NCBI GenBank assembly: GCA_009712635.1
Contig: WASS01000020.1
Location: 1,001,208 to 1,065,207 of the forward strand
Source of the DNA: Hungatella sp.
GTDB lineage: Bacteria; Bacillota; Clostridia; Lachnospirales; Lachnospiraceae
DNA: 64,000 nucleotides
Direction: 5' to 3'
The position numbers were made by a program, and so were the translations under genes. Every line of letters starts with the position of its first letter. Position 1 is the first letter of the stretch. Below are positions 43,790 through 52,106 of the stretch, in pieces. The notes under the pieces are model-generated. The model was not told the DNA's origin, did not search any database, and worked only from the letters and a program-made list of their open reading frames with translations.

Positions 43790-43818
43790 ATTATAGCATC
43801 TTTTTTTGCGTCTCACAA
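43790..43818 (-). promoter_or_regulatory. Sigma-A promoter of the Nudix-msrAB operon
   Basis: On the minus strand, TTGTGA (43813-43818) and a perfect TATAAT (43790-43795) with a 17-bp spacer. Confidence 0.8.
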
Positions 43819-43843
43819 TATGAGGAATGGATATGGACGAATA

Positions 43844-43878
43844 GTTCTTATCCAATTAGCATAGAATGCAGTAATTTA
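43844..43878 (+). promoter_or_regulatory. Possible sigma-E-type promoter of the DUF2935 gene
   Basis: GAATAGTT followed by CATAGAAT; the ATA of the upstream element and CATA are 16 bp apart, as in mother-cell sigma-E promoters (-10 consensus CATACAAT, 7 of 8 matched). The upstream element matches less well. Position is approximate. Confidence 0.35.
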
Positions 43879-43898
43879 AAAATAATGGAGCAACCCTT

Positions 43899-44792
43899 AT
43901 GACCTCAAAAGAATCCTATATACAATGCTCTCTCCAGTACCATCTTTTCTGGATCCGCATATTAAAAGAGCACGCCATATTTATTGAGGCTACTATGCCC
44001 CCGCCTGGAAAAGAATATGCAGATCAGGCAGATACATACAAACAGCAATACGACCAGCTGTTAGAAGTAGCCATTAAGCTGTCAAACGGAGTCATCCCCT
44101 TAAGTGTTCTTGAATCCGGCCAGTTTTATACCCAGTATACGGAAGAAGCAGAGAGACTTGCACAGCTTAACACCGGAATTACAATCAATTCCCAGCTGAC
44201 CCGCATGGCTTATGACATTGTACCCTGCACCGCCGATTACACCGCAACCAACAAAAATGAACAGGATGTATTCATGCTGAACCAGAATCTTTTAAACCTG
44301 ACCACTTCCTTCGTCCAGTTTCAGGCAGATCTCTTAAACAAACGTGTATCCTGCGGTCTTTTCACCATGATGTATACCGCCGACATCCTACATATTCTAA
44401 TGGAAGCCAAACGTTACCTTGAAATTCTGAAACGGCTTCAAAGCCGGGATGATTCACTCCTGTCTGATTATAAATCTTTCTGGTCACACAATATGGCTGA
44501 TCATGCAAAGGTAATGCGGGGACAGTTAGATCCTACGGAAACTTCATATTTTAAAGCTGCCAACCAGTTTGCCAATACCTTTGATCAGCTGAGCACAGCC
44601 GAAATGAATCCGGATACATTCCCTTCCGACCGGGAAATTCTTTCCGATGCCATTGCAATCAGCGATTTTAAGTCAGATACCACGAACGGACTGATTACCT
44701 GTAAGATTCAGGCAATTATGCTTGCACTTTATACCGATCACCTTCTGAGGGAGGCAAATCATTTTATCTATCTTATGTATGCAGGAAGCTGA
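43899..44792 (+). CDS. DUF2935 domain protein (ferritin-like helical bundle)
   Basis: 297 residues, all-helical, in two related halves. The first half has LQYHLFWIRILKEHAIFIEATMP and the second TMMYTADILHILMEAKRYLEIL then FWSHNMADHAKVMRGQLDPTE; the regularly placed His and Glu suggest a metal-binding helical bundle. DUF2935 is of unknown function and common in spore-formers. GGAGCAACCC precedes the ATG. It faces the GMC oxidoreductase operon across a shared terminator. Confidence 0.87.
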   Translation: MTSKESYIQCSLQYHLFWIRILKEHAIFIEATMPPPGKEYADQADTYKQQYDQLLEVAIKLSNGVIPLSVLESGQFYTQYTEEAERLAQLNTGITINSQLTRMAYDIVPCTADYTATNKNEQDVFMLNQNLLNLTTSFVQFQADLLNKRVSCGLFTMMYTADILHILMEAKRYLEILKRLQSRDDSLLSDYKSFWSHNMADHAKVMRGQLDPTETSYFKAANQFANTFDQLSTAEMNPDTFPSDREILSDAIAISDFKSDTTNGLITCKIQAIMLALYTDHLLREANHFIYLMYAGS

Positions 44793-44798
44793 GTAAAG

Positions 44799-44839
44799 CC
44801 ATAAAAGATGCGCCTTGGTCTAAGGCGCATCTTTTATGG
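44799..44839. terminator. Bidirectional terminator between DUF2935 and the GMC gene
   Basis: A perfect 18-bp stem, CCATAAAAGATGCGCCTT with its complement across a 5-nt loop. The A-rich and T-rich ends suit both strands. Confidence 0.9.
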
Positions 44840-44844
44840 TTCTG

Positions 44845-46578
44845 TCAGGCTTTCTTTGCTGATGGAAAATATTTCTCCACAATTTTCTCTGCAGTCCTTA
44901 CCGCAAGAGCCTGGGTGGTAAGGGTGGGATTTGGACCGCCCAGCCCATTGCATAAAACACTGTTATCTGCTATAAACAGCCTCTTTACCTGGAATGCCTC
45001 GCAATTTGTATCTGTAACAAATCCAATCCTCATGGTGCTCATAATATGAGCACATACATCTGGCGGCCAGTTAGCCCGGCTGACGGTCTTTGCTCCTGCT
45101 TTCTTTAACAGTTCCGCCGCAAGTCCCACAAGCTGATCTCTTCTCTCTCTGTCAGCATCACTGATCTCATAGCTGATCACCGGTATATAACCATTTTCAT
45201 CCCTGCGCTCCGGATCCAGTGTCACCCCGTTTTTCTTACTTACATCGTCGTCGGAAAACACTACGATACTGAGAGTCTTGTTGTAATTTCGCATAAATTC
45301 TTTTAAAAGTTCTCCTGCAATAATGCCTTCTCTGTCCCAGGCCTCTTCTTCCCTGGTCTGATTCTGGAAATAGTACCCCTTCTGGCTTGTTCCGTATATC
45401 ATGGTGGAATTAATACCGGGACTGGTTCCAAAGGGTTCAAAAGCTCCAAGTCCGGGATAATCCATCCTGGCAGCCGAATTCTGTCCAACATAAGGCTTTA
45501 CTTCAGACATACCCAGAATATTCATCAGATCTTTTTCTTCGAAAATTCCGGATACACAGTCAATCATATGGGTAGTCAATCCTTTTCCCACCCATTCATT
45601 TTCAGGAAGACCGGAATTTAACCAGAGTCTGGGGGATTCGATGGAGCCGGCAGACAAAACAATCACTTTTGCCTTAAACTCCCTGATTTCTCCAGTCCAT
45701 GTATTCCTCACCGTTACGCTGTTGGCAAACAATCCTTCTTCCTCATTTTGGCCGGTATGAATAGCAGTCACAAATGAATTTGGCATAATGTCTACATTTC
45801 CTGTCGCCAAAGCATAGGGGATATAGCTGACCAGGGTGGAACGCTTTGCCACACTTCCCACATTAGGGCCAATGCAACAGCCATTAATACAGTGGCCACG
45901 AAGAGTACAACCCACCGCCTGATTGTTTTCCAGATCAAAATCCGGATTATTTAACATGGGATTAATGCCAAGAATTCCGTTAGGCTGAAGGCGAAATCCG
46001 GGCTTGGTTAAATTTATTTCACTGGTATATGTAAATCCCATCTTTCTGGCACCGTAGAGAAAAAGATCTTCTTTTGATGTGGCAGTAGCTTCCCGGACTG
46101 GAAGAGTCTGCTCCACCTCTTCATAATAGGGAATCATCTCCTCATAACTGATTGGCCAGTCACGTTCAAATGCAGCGGGGTAAGCACGGGGACAGTTAGC
46201 AAAATACAAAAGTGTGGTTCCCCCTACTCCTGCACTCTGCCAGACGAAACCGCCCTTCTCAATGATTCTGCGCCACGGACTTATACTTCTGTCCGCTGGT
46301 CCCCATCTGAATTTTCCTGTAATGGCATCATTCATGTCATCCTCTAAATCAGTAAAGTTGGTTTTAAGCAGCTGAATATCCAGATCATCGTTGCTTGAAC
46401 TTTCCTGGGCACCTGCACTGGTATTGGGCTCCGGCCACTTCCGGTTGCCATACCAGGGTCCCGCCTCAAGAATCAGCACCTTTAATCCCTTTTCCCCCAG
46501 CTCTTTTGCTGCAACCGCTCCTCCGCCTCCTGACCCTATCACAATTACATCCGCATCAAATCCGTTATCCATACGCAC
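44845..46578 (-). CDS. GMC-family FAD oxidoreductase (large subunit)
   Basis: 577 residues. The dinucleotide fold ADVIVIGSGGGGAVAAKELGEKG is at the N-terminus, with the FAD covering motif AGVGGTTLLYFANCP (about 118-132), the GMC signature SAGSIESPRLWLNSG (about 310), and the C-terminal GGPNPTLTTQALAVRTAEKI. Similar to gluconate-2-dehydrogenase/cellobiose-type enzymes that work with a small subunit, encoded just upstream. No Tat or Sec signal is seen. GGAGGTGCGT precedes ATG 46578. Confidence 0.92.
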   Translation of the reverse strand: MRMDNGFDADVIVIGSGGGGAVAAKELGEKGLKVLILEAGPWYGNRKWPEPNTSAGAQESSSNDDLDIQLLKTNFTDLEDDMNDAITGKFRWGPADRSISPWRRIIEKGGFVWQSAGVGGTTLLYFANCPRAYPAAFERDWPISYEEMIPYYEEVEQTLPVREATATSKEDLFLYGARKMGFTYTSEINLTKPGFRLQPNGILGINPMLNNPDFDLENNQAVGCTLRGHCINGCCIGPNVGSVAKRSTLVSYIPYALATGNVDIMPNSFVTAIHTGQNEEEGLFANSVTVRNTWTGEIREFKAKVIVLSAGSIESPRLWLNSGLPENEWVGKGLTTHMIDCVSGIFEEKDLMNILGMSEVKPYVGQNSAARMDYPGLGAFEPFGTSPGINSTMIYGTSQKGYYFQNQTREEEAWDREGIIAGELLKEFMRNYNKTLSIVVFSDDDVSKKNGVTLDPERRDENGYIPVISYEISDADRERRDQLVGLAAELLKKAGAKTVSRANWPPDVCAHIMSTMRIGFVTDTNCEAFQVKRLFIADNSVLCNGLGGPNPTLTTQALAVRTAEKIVEKYFPSAKKA

Positions 46579-46598
46579 CTCCAGTCAATGTTGATTCC

Positions 46599-47222
46599 TC
46601 ACTTTTTCTGTGCAAAGTTAAAAGCTCCTGCTATGCGGTATCCCTTAGAAGGTCCCGGATACCCCACCTGTTCCCAGCCGATTGGCTGATATTCCAGCAT
46701 GCGTTTATCCGGAGACATAAATCTTGTGGATCCATAGCCAGACCACTCAGAATAATATCCCATCATGGTAAGCCGGTTTAATGCCGACATGACTGGAACG
46801 ATGTCTTCCTGTTTCATGGTAAGTCCTGCAGGTACATAAATGATGCCACCCGGGCTGCTGATCCGGTCAACAATCTTCAGCCTGTCTTCCTGGGATAATT
46901 TTGAGAAATAAAGTCCTCCTGAATCTTTTGGCAGATCCGGGTCCTCTCCCTTTTCCATCAGATACTGTTTTGCTGCCATATTTAATAGTTCCGCTGCCGC
47001 GACTGCAAACGGTGTGGGATAGCTGTCAAGAGACATAATTAAATACTCTGCTGTATAGGATTCCACTGCTCCGTAAAACTGAATCCTTCCATATAGCTCT
47101 GCCAGATCTGGTGAATGGGGCACCATGGCATCTGCATAGGCTTTTATTGTATTGACCACATAATCGTAGACTGAATTCTCATCCCATAATCCATCTTTTA
47201 AACCATCTCTGTTTTCAGCCAA
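46599..47222 (-). CDS. Gluconate 2-dehydrogenase subunit 3-like small subunit
   Basis: 207 residues. The C-terminal region MMGYYSEWSGYGSTRF, then EYQPIGWEQVGYPGPSKGYR is the family signature of the small subunit of GMC-type dehydrogenases. The rest is helical (YDYVVNTIKAYADAMVP). Subunit 3 of true gluconate dehydrogenase has a Tat signal; none is present here, so the complex is probably cytoplasmic or spore-associated. Start is TTG 47222 with AGGTGG just upstream. Its stop is 20 bp before the GMC gene. Confidence 0.8.
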   Translation of the reverse strand: MAENRDGLKDGLWDENSVYDYVVNTIKAYADAMVPHSPDLAELYGRIQFYGAVESYTAEYLIMSLDSYPTPFAVAAAELLNMAAKQYLMEKGEDPDLPKDSGGLYFSKLSQEDRLKIVDRISSPGGIIYVPAGLTMKQEDIVPVMSALNRLTMMGYYSEWSGYGSTRFMSPDKRMLEYQPIGWEQVGYPGPSKGYRIAGAFNFAQKK

Positions 47223-47260
47223 TGTTCCACCTGATTCCTTCCAAAATGCATGTTCATAAA

Positions 47261-47290
47261 ATACTATGAATCCCTTTGAAAAAGTATCAC
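47261..47290 (-). promoter_or_regulatory. Possible sigma-E-type promoter of the GMC operon
   Basis: On the minus strand, GTGATACT (47283-47290) and CATAGTAT (47261-47268) with 14 bp between; each matches the sigma-E consensus at 6 of 8 positions. No good sigma-A pair was seen. Would place the operon in the mother-cell sporulation programme. Confidence 0.35.
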
Positions 47291-47314
47291 ATTTCCCACC
47301 ATCCTTTTTGATAC

Positions 47315-47341
47315 AAAAAAACCGGCCTGTGCCGGTTTTTT
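47315..47341. terminator. Terminator between the GMC operon and the DMT transporter
   Basis: ACCGGC / GCCGGT stem, 4-nt loop, flanked by A- and T-runs; positioned to end the minus-strand transporter transcript. Confidence 0.8.
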
Positions 47342-47380
47342 ATTAGCTATCTGTCATAAAAGGATCATTTTAGAAGGTAA

Positions 47381-48241
47381 TTATTCTGCTTTTGCTGGCT
47401 TTTTCTGTGAGACAAAAATACTGGCTATAATGATTGCAACACCAGCAAGCTGAATGGGGCTGATGCTCTGCCCCAGCACCACATAGCCTAAAACAAATGC
47501 AGTTAAGGGATTCACCGGACTTAAGAGTGATACCCGGACAGGGGAAAGGATTTCAATTCCCCGGAACCATAAATAATAGGCAAGTCCGGTATTAACTACT
47601 CCAAGTATGGCAAGTCCTGCAATATTAACAGGAGTGAGTGCAGGTATGCTGCCCTCCATGATAAACACAGCCGGAATCAGAATCAGACTGCCAAAAAACA
47701 ACTGCCAGGAAGTAAACACCATCTGGCTGATCCCTTCCGGTTTTCCCCAGTACTTGGTCAGTACCACGCCGAGAGCCATTACCACTGCACCGCATAAAGC
47801 AGCTAACACACCCCATATGTCAATTGCCATCTGCTGCTTAAATAGAAGTAATATGACTCCCGTCACCATCATGGCAATTGCAGCATAAGACCGCATGGTT
47901 GGTTTTTCTTTTAGAAGAACCCAGCTGAAAAATATTACAAATACCGGTTGTACGCTTCCTATGATGGATGCGATTCCTCCAGGCAGCCGGTAAGCCGCAA
48001 TAAACAAAAACAGAAAGAATATTCCAATGTTCAAGCTTCCAAGTATCAATGATTTTAAAATCCAGATTCCCTTCGGCAGTTTCCTGTACCATAAAAGTAA
48101 AATCAGTCCTATGGGAAATGCTCTCATAAATGCAACAAACACCGGGCGCTGTATGGGGATCAATACGGAGGCAATGATATATGTGGATCCCCATAGCATG
48201 GGAGTCAGCATTGTAAGTAATATATCTTTCGTCTGCTTCAT
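47381..48241 (-). CDS. DMT-superfamily transporter (EamA, RhaT-like)
   Basis: 286 residues, ten membrane helices in two EamA repeats. First repeat: MLWGSTYIIASVLIP, with PGGIASIIGSVQPVFVIFFSW; second repeat: GVVNTGLAYYLWFRGIEILSPVRVSLLSPVNPLTAFVLGY. Members export amino acids, purines or other metabolites. AGAGGATAAAAAA precedes ATG 48241. Divergent from a MarR regulator with two operator-like palindromes in the gap, so it is probably repressed by that protein. Confidence 0.9.
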   Translation of the reverse strand: MKQTKDILLTMLTPMLWGSTYIIASVLIPIQRPVFVAFMRAFPIGLILLLWYRKLPKGIWILKSLILGSLNIGIFFLFLFIAAYRLPGGIASIIGSVQPVFVIFFSWVLLKEKPTMRSYAAIAMMVTGVILLLFKQQMAIDIWGVLAALCGAVVMALGVVLTKYWGKPEGISQMVFTSWQLFFGSLILIPAVFIMEGSIPALTPVNIAGLAILGVVNTGLAYYLWFRGIEILSPVRVSLLSPVNPLTAFVLGYVVLGQSISPIQLAGVAIIIASIFVSQKKPAKAE

Positions 48242-48282
48242 TTTTTTATCCTCTTTTCCTTATTATTTATCTCATGTTTAAG

Positions 48283-48300
48283 TATCTTAACTTTAAGATA
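48283..48300. promoter_or_regulatory. MarR-type operator palindrome 1
   Basis: TATCTTAA-CT-TTAAGATA, a perfect 8-bp inverted repeat with a 2-bp spacer, 42 bp upstream of the exporter start. It belongs to a 22-bp block that recurs 53 bp away. Confidence 0.65.
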
Positions 48301-48335
48301 TATTAAGTGTATCGCTTGTCATCTTGATTGTCAAG

Positions 48336-48353
48336 TATTTTAATGTTAAGATA
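48336..48353. promoter_or_regulatory. MarR-type operator palindrome 2
   Basis: TATTTTAA-TG-TTAAGATA, the same palindrome as the first with one arm mismatch. The centre-to-centre distance of 53 bp is about five helical turns, placing both on one DNA face. Confidence 0.62.
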
Positions 48354-48386
48354 TTTAGAATTAAGAAACTTTACATTAAAATTACC

Positions 48387-48415
48387 TTGTACTTTTTAAT
48401 TCCAGGTGTTACACT
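48387..48415 (+). promoter_or_regulatory. Sigma-A promoter of the MarR gene, possibly leaderless
   Basis: TTGTAC (48387-48392) and TACACT (48410-48415) with a 17-bp spacer. The start of transcription would fall at or next to the ATG at 48422. Confidence 0.6.
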
Positions 48416-48421
48416 AAAAAT

Positions 48422-48916
48422 ATGAAAAAAGATAATGTTGATAAAATAATCGATCAATGGGCTCATGAGCTTCCGGATCTTGATGCGTCACCGATGGCGG
48501 TTTGGGGAAGACTTAAAAGAACTGTCAAGCATTCAGAAAGGAGATTGGCGGATAATTTTTCCCTCTATCAGTTAAACAGCGGTGAATTTGACGTGTTGGC
48601 AACACTGCGTCGTTCCGGCGGAGAATATAAATTAAAACCCACGGATCTGTATCAGTCACTTATGATCACTTCGGGAGCCATTACAAACCGCATTGATACT
48701 CTGGAGAAAAAAGATTTGGTTAAAAGAGTTCATGACAGTGAAGACAGAAGAACGATCTATGTTCAGCTGACCAATGCAGGTTATGAATTAATCTCCCAGG
48801 CGGTCATATCCCATACCCAGACAGAAGAATCCCTGCTAAAAGGGCTGACAAAAGAAGAACTGGCCCAGCTGGACCAGTTATTGAAGAAACTTCTTTCATC
48901 CTTGGAAAACCAGTAA
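48422..48916 (+). CDS. MarR-family transcriptional regulator
   Basis: 164 residues. Winged-helix core: LNSGEFDVLATLRRSGGEYKLKPTDLYQSLMITSGAITNRIDTLEKKDLVKR, then VHDSEDRRTIYVQLT. The N-terminal extension PDLDASPMAVWGRLKR is typical of the MarR subgroup that regulates small-molecule exporters. No ribosome site is correctly spaced before the ATG (AGGTG is 13 bases away), and the promoter -10 sits 6 bases upstream, so the mRNA may be leaderless. Divergent from the EamA transporter. Confidence 0.9.
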   Translation: MKKDNVDKIIDQWAHELPDLDASPMAVWGRLKRTVKHSERRLADNFSLYQLNSGEFDVLATLRRSGGEYKLKPTDLYQSLMITSGAITNRIDTLEKKDLVKRVHDSEDRRTIYVQLTNAGYELISQAVISHTQTEESLLKGLTKEELAQLDQLLKKLLSSLENQ

Positions 48917-48932
48917 GACCGGCAATGTCAGA

Positions 48933-49889
48933 TTATGACTTTAGCCGGTCATATTTCTGATGAATCCTCATACAGTCTTCAAGCAGTTCAAGGAGTGTAT
49001 AAAGCTGGGACAGTTTTTTTCTCCCTTCGGTAAAGCCCTGAGTATCCTCTGCTTTCCTTAATGCTTTTCTGTTTTCCCCAGTCAGCCTGTTAATTGCCGT
49101 TCTTACCCCATCTGCGGCAGACCGGGATAACTCTTTAAAGACATTAAATATCTGGATCGCCGTTTTCTGTACTGCCTCCATATAGGCATTCATCTCTTTT
49201 TCGCTGGCTGCGAGATTCTTCTTTCTGATCACCAGCGCCTTGCCTTTTTCCGATAATTGTGTGGATTGCTTCAGATCCGCAGCTTCCCCCATTTTTTTTA
49301 ACTCCTCTGCATCTCTTTGAAAGCATTTGATTTCTTCTTCCAGTTTCAATTTCTTTTCTTTTAGATTCCCGATCTCAGGTACCATGGTCAGCAGTGTCTG
49401 CTCTAAGTTAAATATGCTGCTTTGCAGAATCTCTGACTGAAGAACAAGCTGTGATTCCAACCGCAGGGCTTCTTTTTCCCCAAGAAGCTGAGTGATTGCA
49501 TGGTGCATCCGTGGAATCTCCTCCACCGCTTTTGAATGGACAAACGTATCGGTGTCAGTCACCTCATCCTGATAGGAATAATCCCAAATCAATTCATTTA
49601 GAATTTCATTCCATAAGTTAAGATTTGCCTGTACTCGTTTCGCCTTTTCTGTGACAATCACAAATGTTTCCACTTCATCTTTCAGTTGGTCAATCTCAGT
49701 TCTTACTAAGACAGCCAGCTCAGCAATATCCTTTAATTTAAGATTGTTTTTAGAGGCAAGACCTTTCAGTTCTTGTGCATATGGAGGCACTTCTCCGGCA
49801 GGTATGTATTCATCCACAATTTTATCCAGGGTAAAATGAAGCGGTTTTTTTAAGCTGCTTTTCTCAAGCAGTCTGACCAGAAATCCCAT
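48933..49889 (-). CDS. Coiled-coil protein of unknown function
   Basis: 318 residues, strongly helical. Heptad-like coiled coil spans about 150-250 (LEQTLLTMVPEIGNLKEKKLKLEEEI). The N-terminal half is amphipathic helix with KIVDEYIPAGEVPPYAQELKGLA; no membrane helix, signal peptide or enzyme motif is visible. I do not recognise the family. GAGGGGATG lies upstream of ATG 49889. Convergent with the MarR gene 16 bp away and followed upstream by a sulfite reductase gene; neither suggests a role. Confidence 0.8.
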   Translation of the reverse strand: MGFLVRLLEKSSLKKPLHFTLDKIVDEYIPAGEVPPYAQELKGLASKNNLKLKDIAELAVLVRTEIDQLKDEVETFVIVTEKAKRVQANLNLWNEILNELIWDYSYQDEVTDTDTFVHSKAVEEIPRMHHAITQLLGEKEALRLESQLVLQSEILQSSIFNLEQTLLTMVPEIGNLKEKKLKLEEEIKCFQRDAEELKKMGEAADLKQSTQLSEKGKALVIRKKNLAASEKEMNAYMEAVQKTAIQIFNVFKELSRSAADGVRTAINRLTGENRKALRKAEDTQGFTEGRKKLSQLYTLLELLEDCMRIHQKYDRLKS

Positions 49890-49998
49890 TTTAACATCCC
49901 CTCAGGAATTACCCACGCAGTTGCATCTTACCTTACTTTATGCATCCTGAGTCTTATTATTGCAAAGAACACAGCCTAAGAATACCAGCAGGAACAAG

Positions 49999-51564
49999 TT
50001 AGCCAATCAGATATGGTTTCGTCAAATCCGCAAACTCTTTCTGGTATTCTTTCAGATAATCCATAAAATACAGTCCTTTTGTATTTAATTCCTGGGATAA
50101 CTTCACCATAAAATCCGGAATGTCTTCCTTTCTTAATGCACCCATGCAGTTCCCCATATGAGTGTCATCTTTATTCACTGCTCCACCTACATGAAGTTCA
50201 AATGCCTCTGCCGGAGCATCGGAAATACGTTTTTTACAGCCAGCAAATCCAAATTCGCTTACCTGGTGCCTGGAACAGGAATTAAAACATCCTGATATGG
50301 AAACACAAGGCAGATAATCTGTGTTAATGTTATTTTCCATCAGTGCCCTGTTTATTTCTTTTAATAATGTCTGGCTCTCTAAAACGCCGATCTGGCAGGT
50401 TGGCACTCCCACACAGCTCACACTCATGCCAATTCTGGTAATCTGATTGTACTCATCCATTCTTCCAAGAAGCTTTTCTCCTTCTTCTCTGGACAGGTTA
50501 CGGATGTACATGCTTTCCGTCATACTAAGGCGAATGTCCTGTTGTTTATCCATCAAAAATGTAATGATTTCTTCAAGGGCTTTTACAGGCAGCTGTCCGC
50601 ACTGGGGATGAATGACAGCTGTATAGAATCCCTCTTGTTTTTGGGCGATCAGATTACTGGTGTTTGTATGGTTATCTGCGGATTGCAGTTTATCTGCTGC
50701 CTTACATGTTCCGGCTGCCTCCACATTTATAGTTAAGTCCATGGATTCCTTCACCTGGGCGAGATGGTTTTTGTAACACTCCATGAACGCTTCTTCCCCC
50801 ATCCTTTTTGGGATGTATCTCAGTCTTGCTTTTCCCTTGTTCTCATAATCTCCTTCTGCCGCAAATATTCTTGTAACAGCTTCCACATGATACAGAACCT
50901 GATTTGGGGGAATCAATTCATCATATGGTAAAGCCACAGCAGGATTATTGCCTAATCCGCCTGCCAGATACATTTTAAAAAAAGGGGTTCCCTGATCCAT
51001 GACAGCCATAAAGCCTAAATCATTAATGGTACAGTTGGCTGTATCCATTTCATTGTTGGAAAATGCTATTTTCAGTTTACGGGGCAAATGATATTCCATA
51101 ATCCGCTCCATGACGTACCGGTTCACCTGCAGCGCATAGGGAGTGGGATCAAAAACTTCCGTTCTATCCACGCCAGACAGGGGAGACAAGGCGACATTAC
51201 GGGGATAATTGCCGCCGCCTCCTCTTGTATACAAACCATGTTCAATGGCCGTTTCCATGATATCACAGACAGAATCAATATCCAGATCATGAAGCTGAAT
51301 CGCCTGCCTGGTTGTAAGATGAATTCTCTCTAAACCATATTGCACGGCAAATTTATGAATTAATTTCAAATGGGAAAATGATAAGATCCCGCAGGGTATC
51401 CTCAAACGAATCATAAAAGCTTTGCCGCCCCTTTGGGCATAAACCCCCATGCCTCCGGATTTTCCCTTAAATTCAGCGGCCGTAATTTCCTTATTCACGA
51501 ACTTATGACCGGCTTCTCTGAATTCAGCTATTTCCTCTTTTAATTTTTTATTGTATTCCTTCAA
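49999..51564 (-). CDS. Siroheme/[4Fe-4S] sulfite or nitrite reductase family protein
   Basis: 521 residues. Two ferredoxin-like halves with the active-site motif Cys-x5-Cys in CVGVPTCQIG (about residue 396) and Cys-x3-Cys in SGCFNSCSRH (about 434), which hold the coupled siroheme-[4Fe-4S]. Other family matches are LTTRQAIQLHDL (siroheme-binding Arg) and GGGGNYPRNVALSPL. Reduces sulfite to sulfide or nitrite to ammonia; siroheme or cysteine genes are not nearby. Start is TTG 51564 with GGAGAAAAACA upstream. It is monocistronic. Confidence 0.92.
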   Translation of the reverse strand: MKEYNKKLKEEIAEFREAGHKFVNKEITAAEFKGKSGGMGVYAQRGGKAFMIRLRIPCGILSFSHLKLIHKFAVQYGLERIHLTTRQAIQLHDLDIDSVCDIMETAIEHGLYTRGGGGNYPRNVALSPLSGVDRTEVFDPTPYALQVNRYVMERIMEYHLPRKLKIAFSNNEMDTANCTINDLGFMAVMDQGTPFFKMYLAGGLGNNPAVALPYDELIPPNQVLYHVEAVTRIFAAEGDYENKGKARLRYIPKRMGEEAFMECYKNHLAQVKESMDLTINVEAAGTCKAADKLQSADNHTNTSNLIAQKQEGFYTAVIHPQCGQLPVKALEEIITFLMDKQQDIRLSMTESMYIRNLSREEGEKLLGRMDEYNQITRIGMSVSCVGVPTCQIGVLESQTLLKEINRALMENNINTDYLPCVSISGCFNSCSRHQVSEFGFAGCKKRISDAPAEAFELHVGGAVNKDDTHMGNCMGALRKEDIPDFMVKLSQELNTKGLYFMDYLKEYQKEFADLTKPYLIG

Positions 51565-51640
51565 TGTTTTTCTCCTATTAACCTATATGATTTAATAGTT
51601 TTATATTACCATAAAACAGGAATAGAATAAAATAATTTTT

Positions 51641-52075
51641 TTATTTTGTTTCACAAATCTGCTTTAATTTTTTGTTCATCGCTTCAAAACCCGCTTTTGT
51701 TCCATTATCCAAAGACTTTTTTAACATGGGCAATAAGATACCATTAAATTTCTCTCTTTGGATAAATGTCGTAGTGCCATCGGAATTTTCGATTAATTCT
51801 AATATATGCTCACCATCAAATAATCCTGGAAAACCAGTGTGCCCAAGCCAGCGAAATTCTCTGTCTTTCTGAAATTTCAGGACTGTTGGTTTAAAAACCA
51901 TCCCTTTTGAACCGGGCGGAACCATCTTAACTTCTATTCTCTCTCCTACTGCCGGTTTCCCCTTTAAATATACCATAAATGGATTCCAGTCGGGAAAAGC
52001 ACGAAAATCGGTTAAAACATTCCATACTACACTGGCAGATGCATGAATTCGTATCTCTGTTCTTATTTCTTTCAT
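51641..52075 (-). CDS. SRPBCC-family (START-like) protein
   Basis: 144 residues with the helix-grip pattern: IRIHASASVVWNVLTDFRAFPDWNPFM, then FKPTVLKFQKDREFRWLGHTG, and GTTTFIQREKF. Such proteins bind hydrophobic ligands in a deep cavity; function varies. ATG 52075 has GGAGGAAATGCTA upstream. Last gene of the TetR-hydrolase-SRPBCC operon, suggesting that the three handle one small lipophilic compound. Confidence 0.88.
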   Translation of the reverse strand: MKEIRTEIRIHASASVVWNVLTDFRAFPDWNPFMVYLKGKPAVGERIEVKMVPPGSKGMVFKPTVLKFQKDREFRWLGHTGFPGLFDGEHILELIENSDGTTTFIQREKFNGILLPMLKKSLDNGTKAGFEAMNKKLKQICETK

Positions 52076-52106
52076 TAGCATTTCCTCCTGAAATCTGACT
52101 ATTTTT

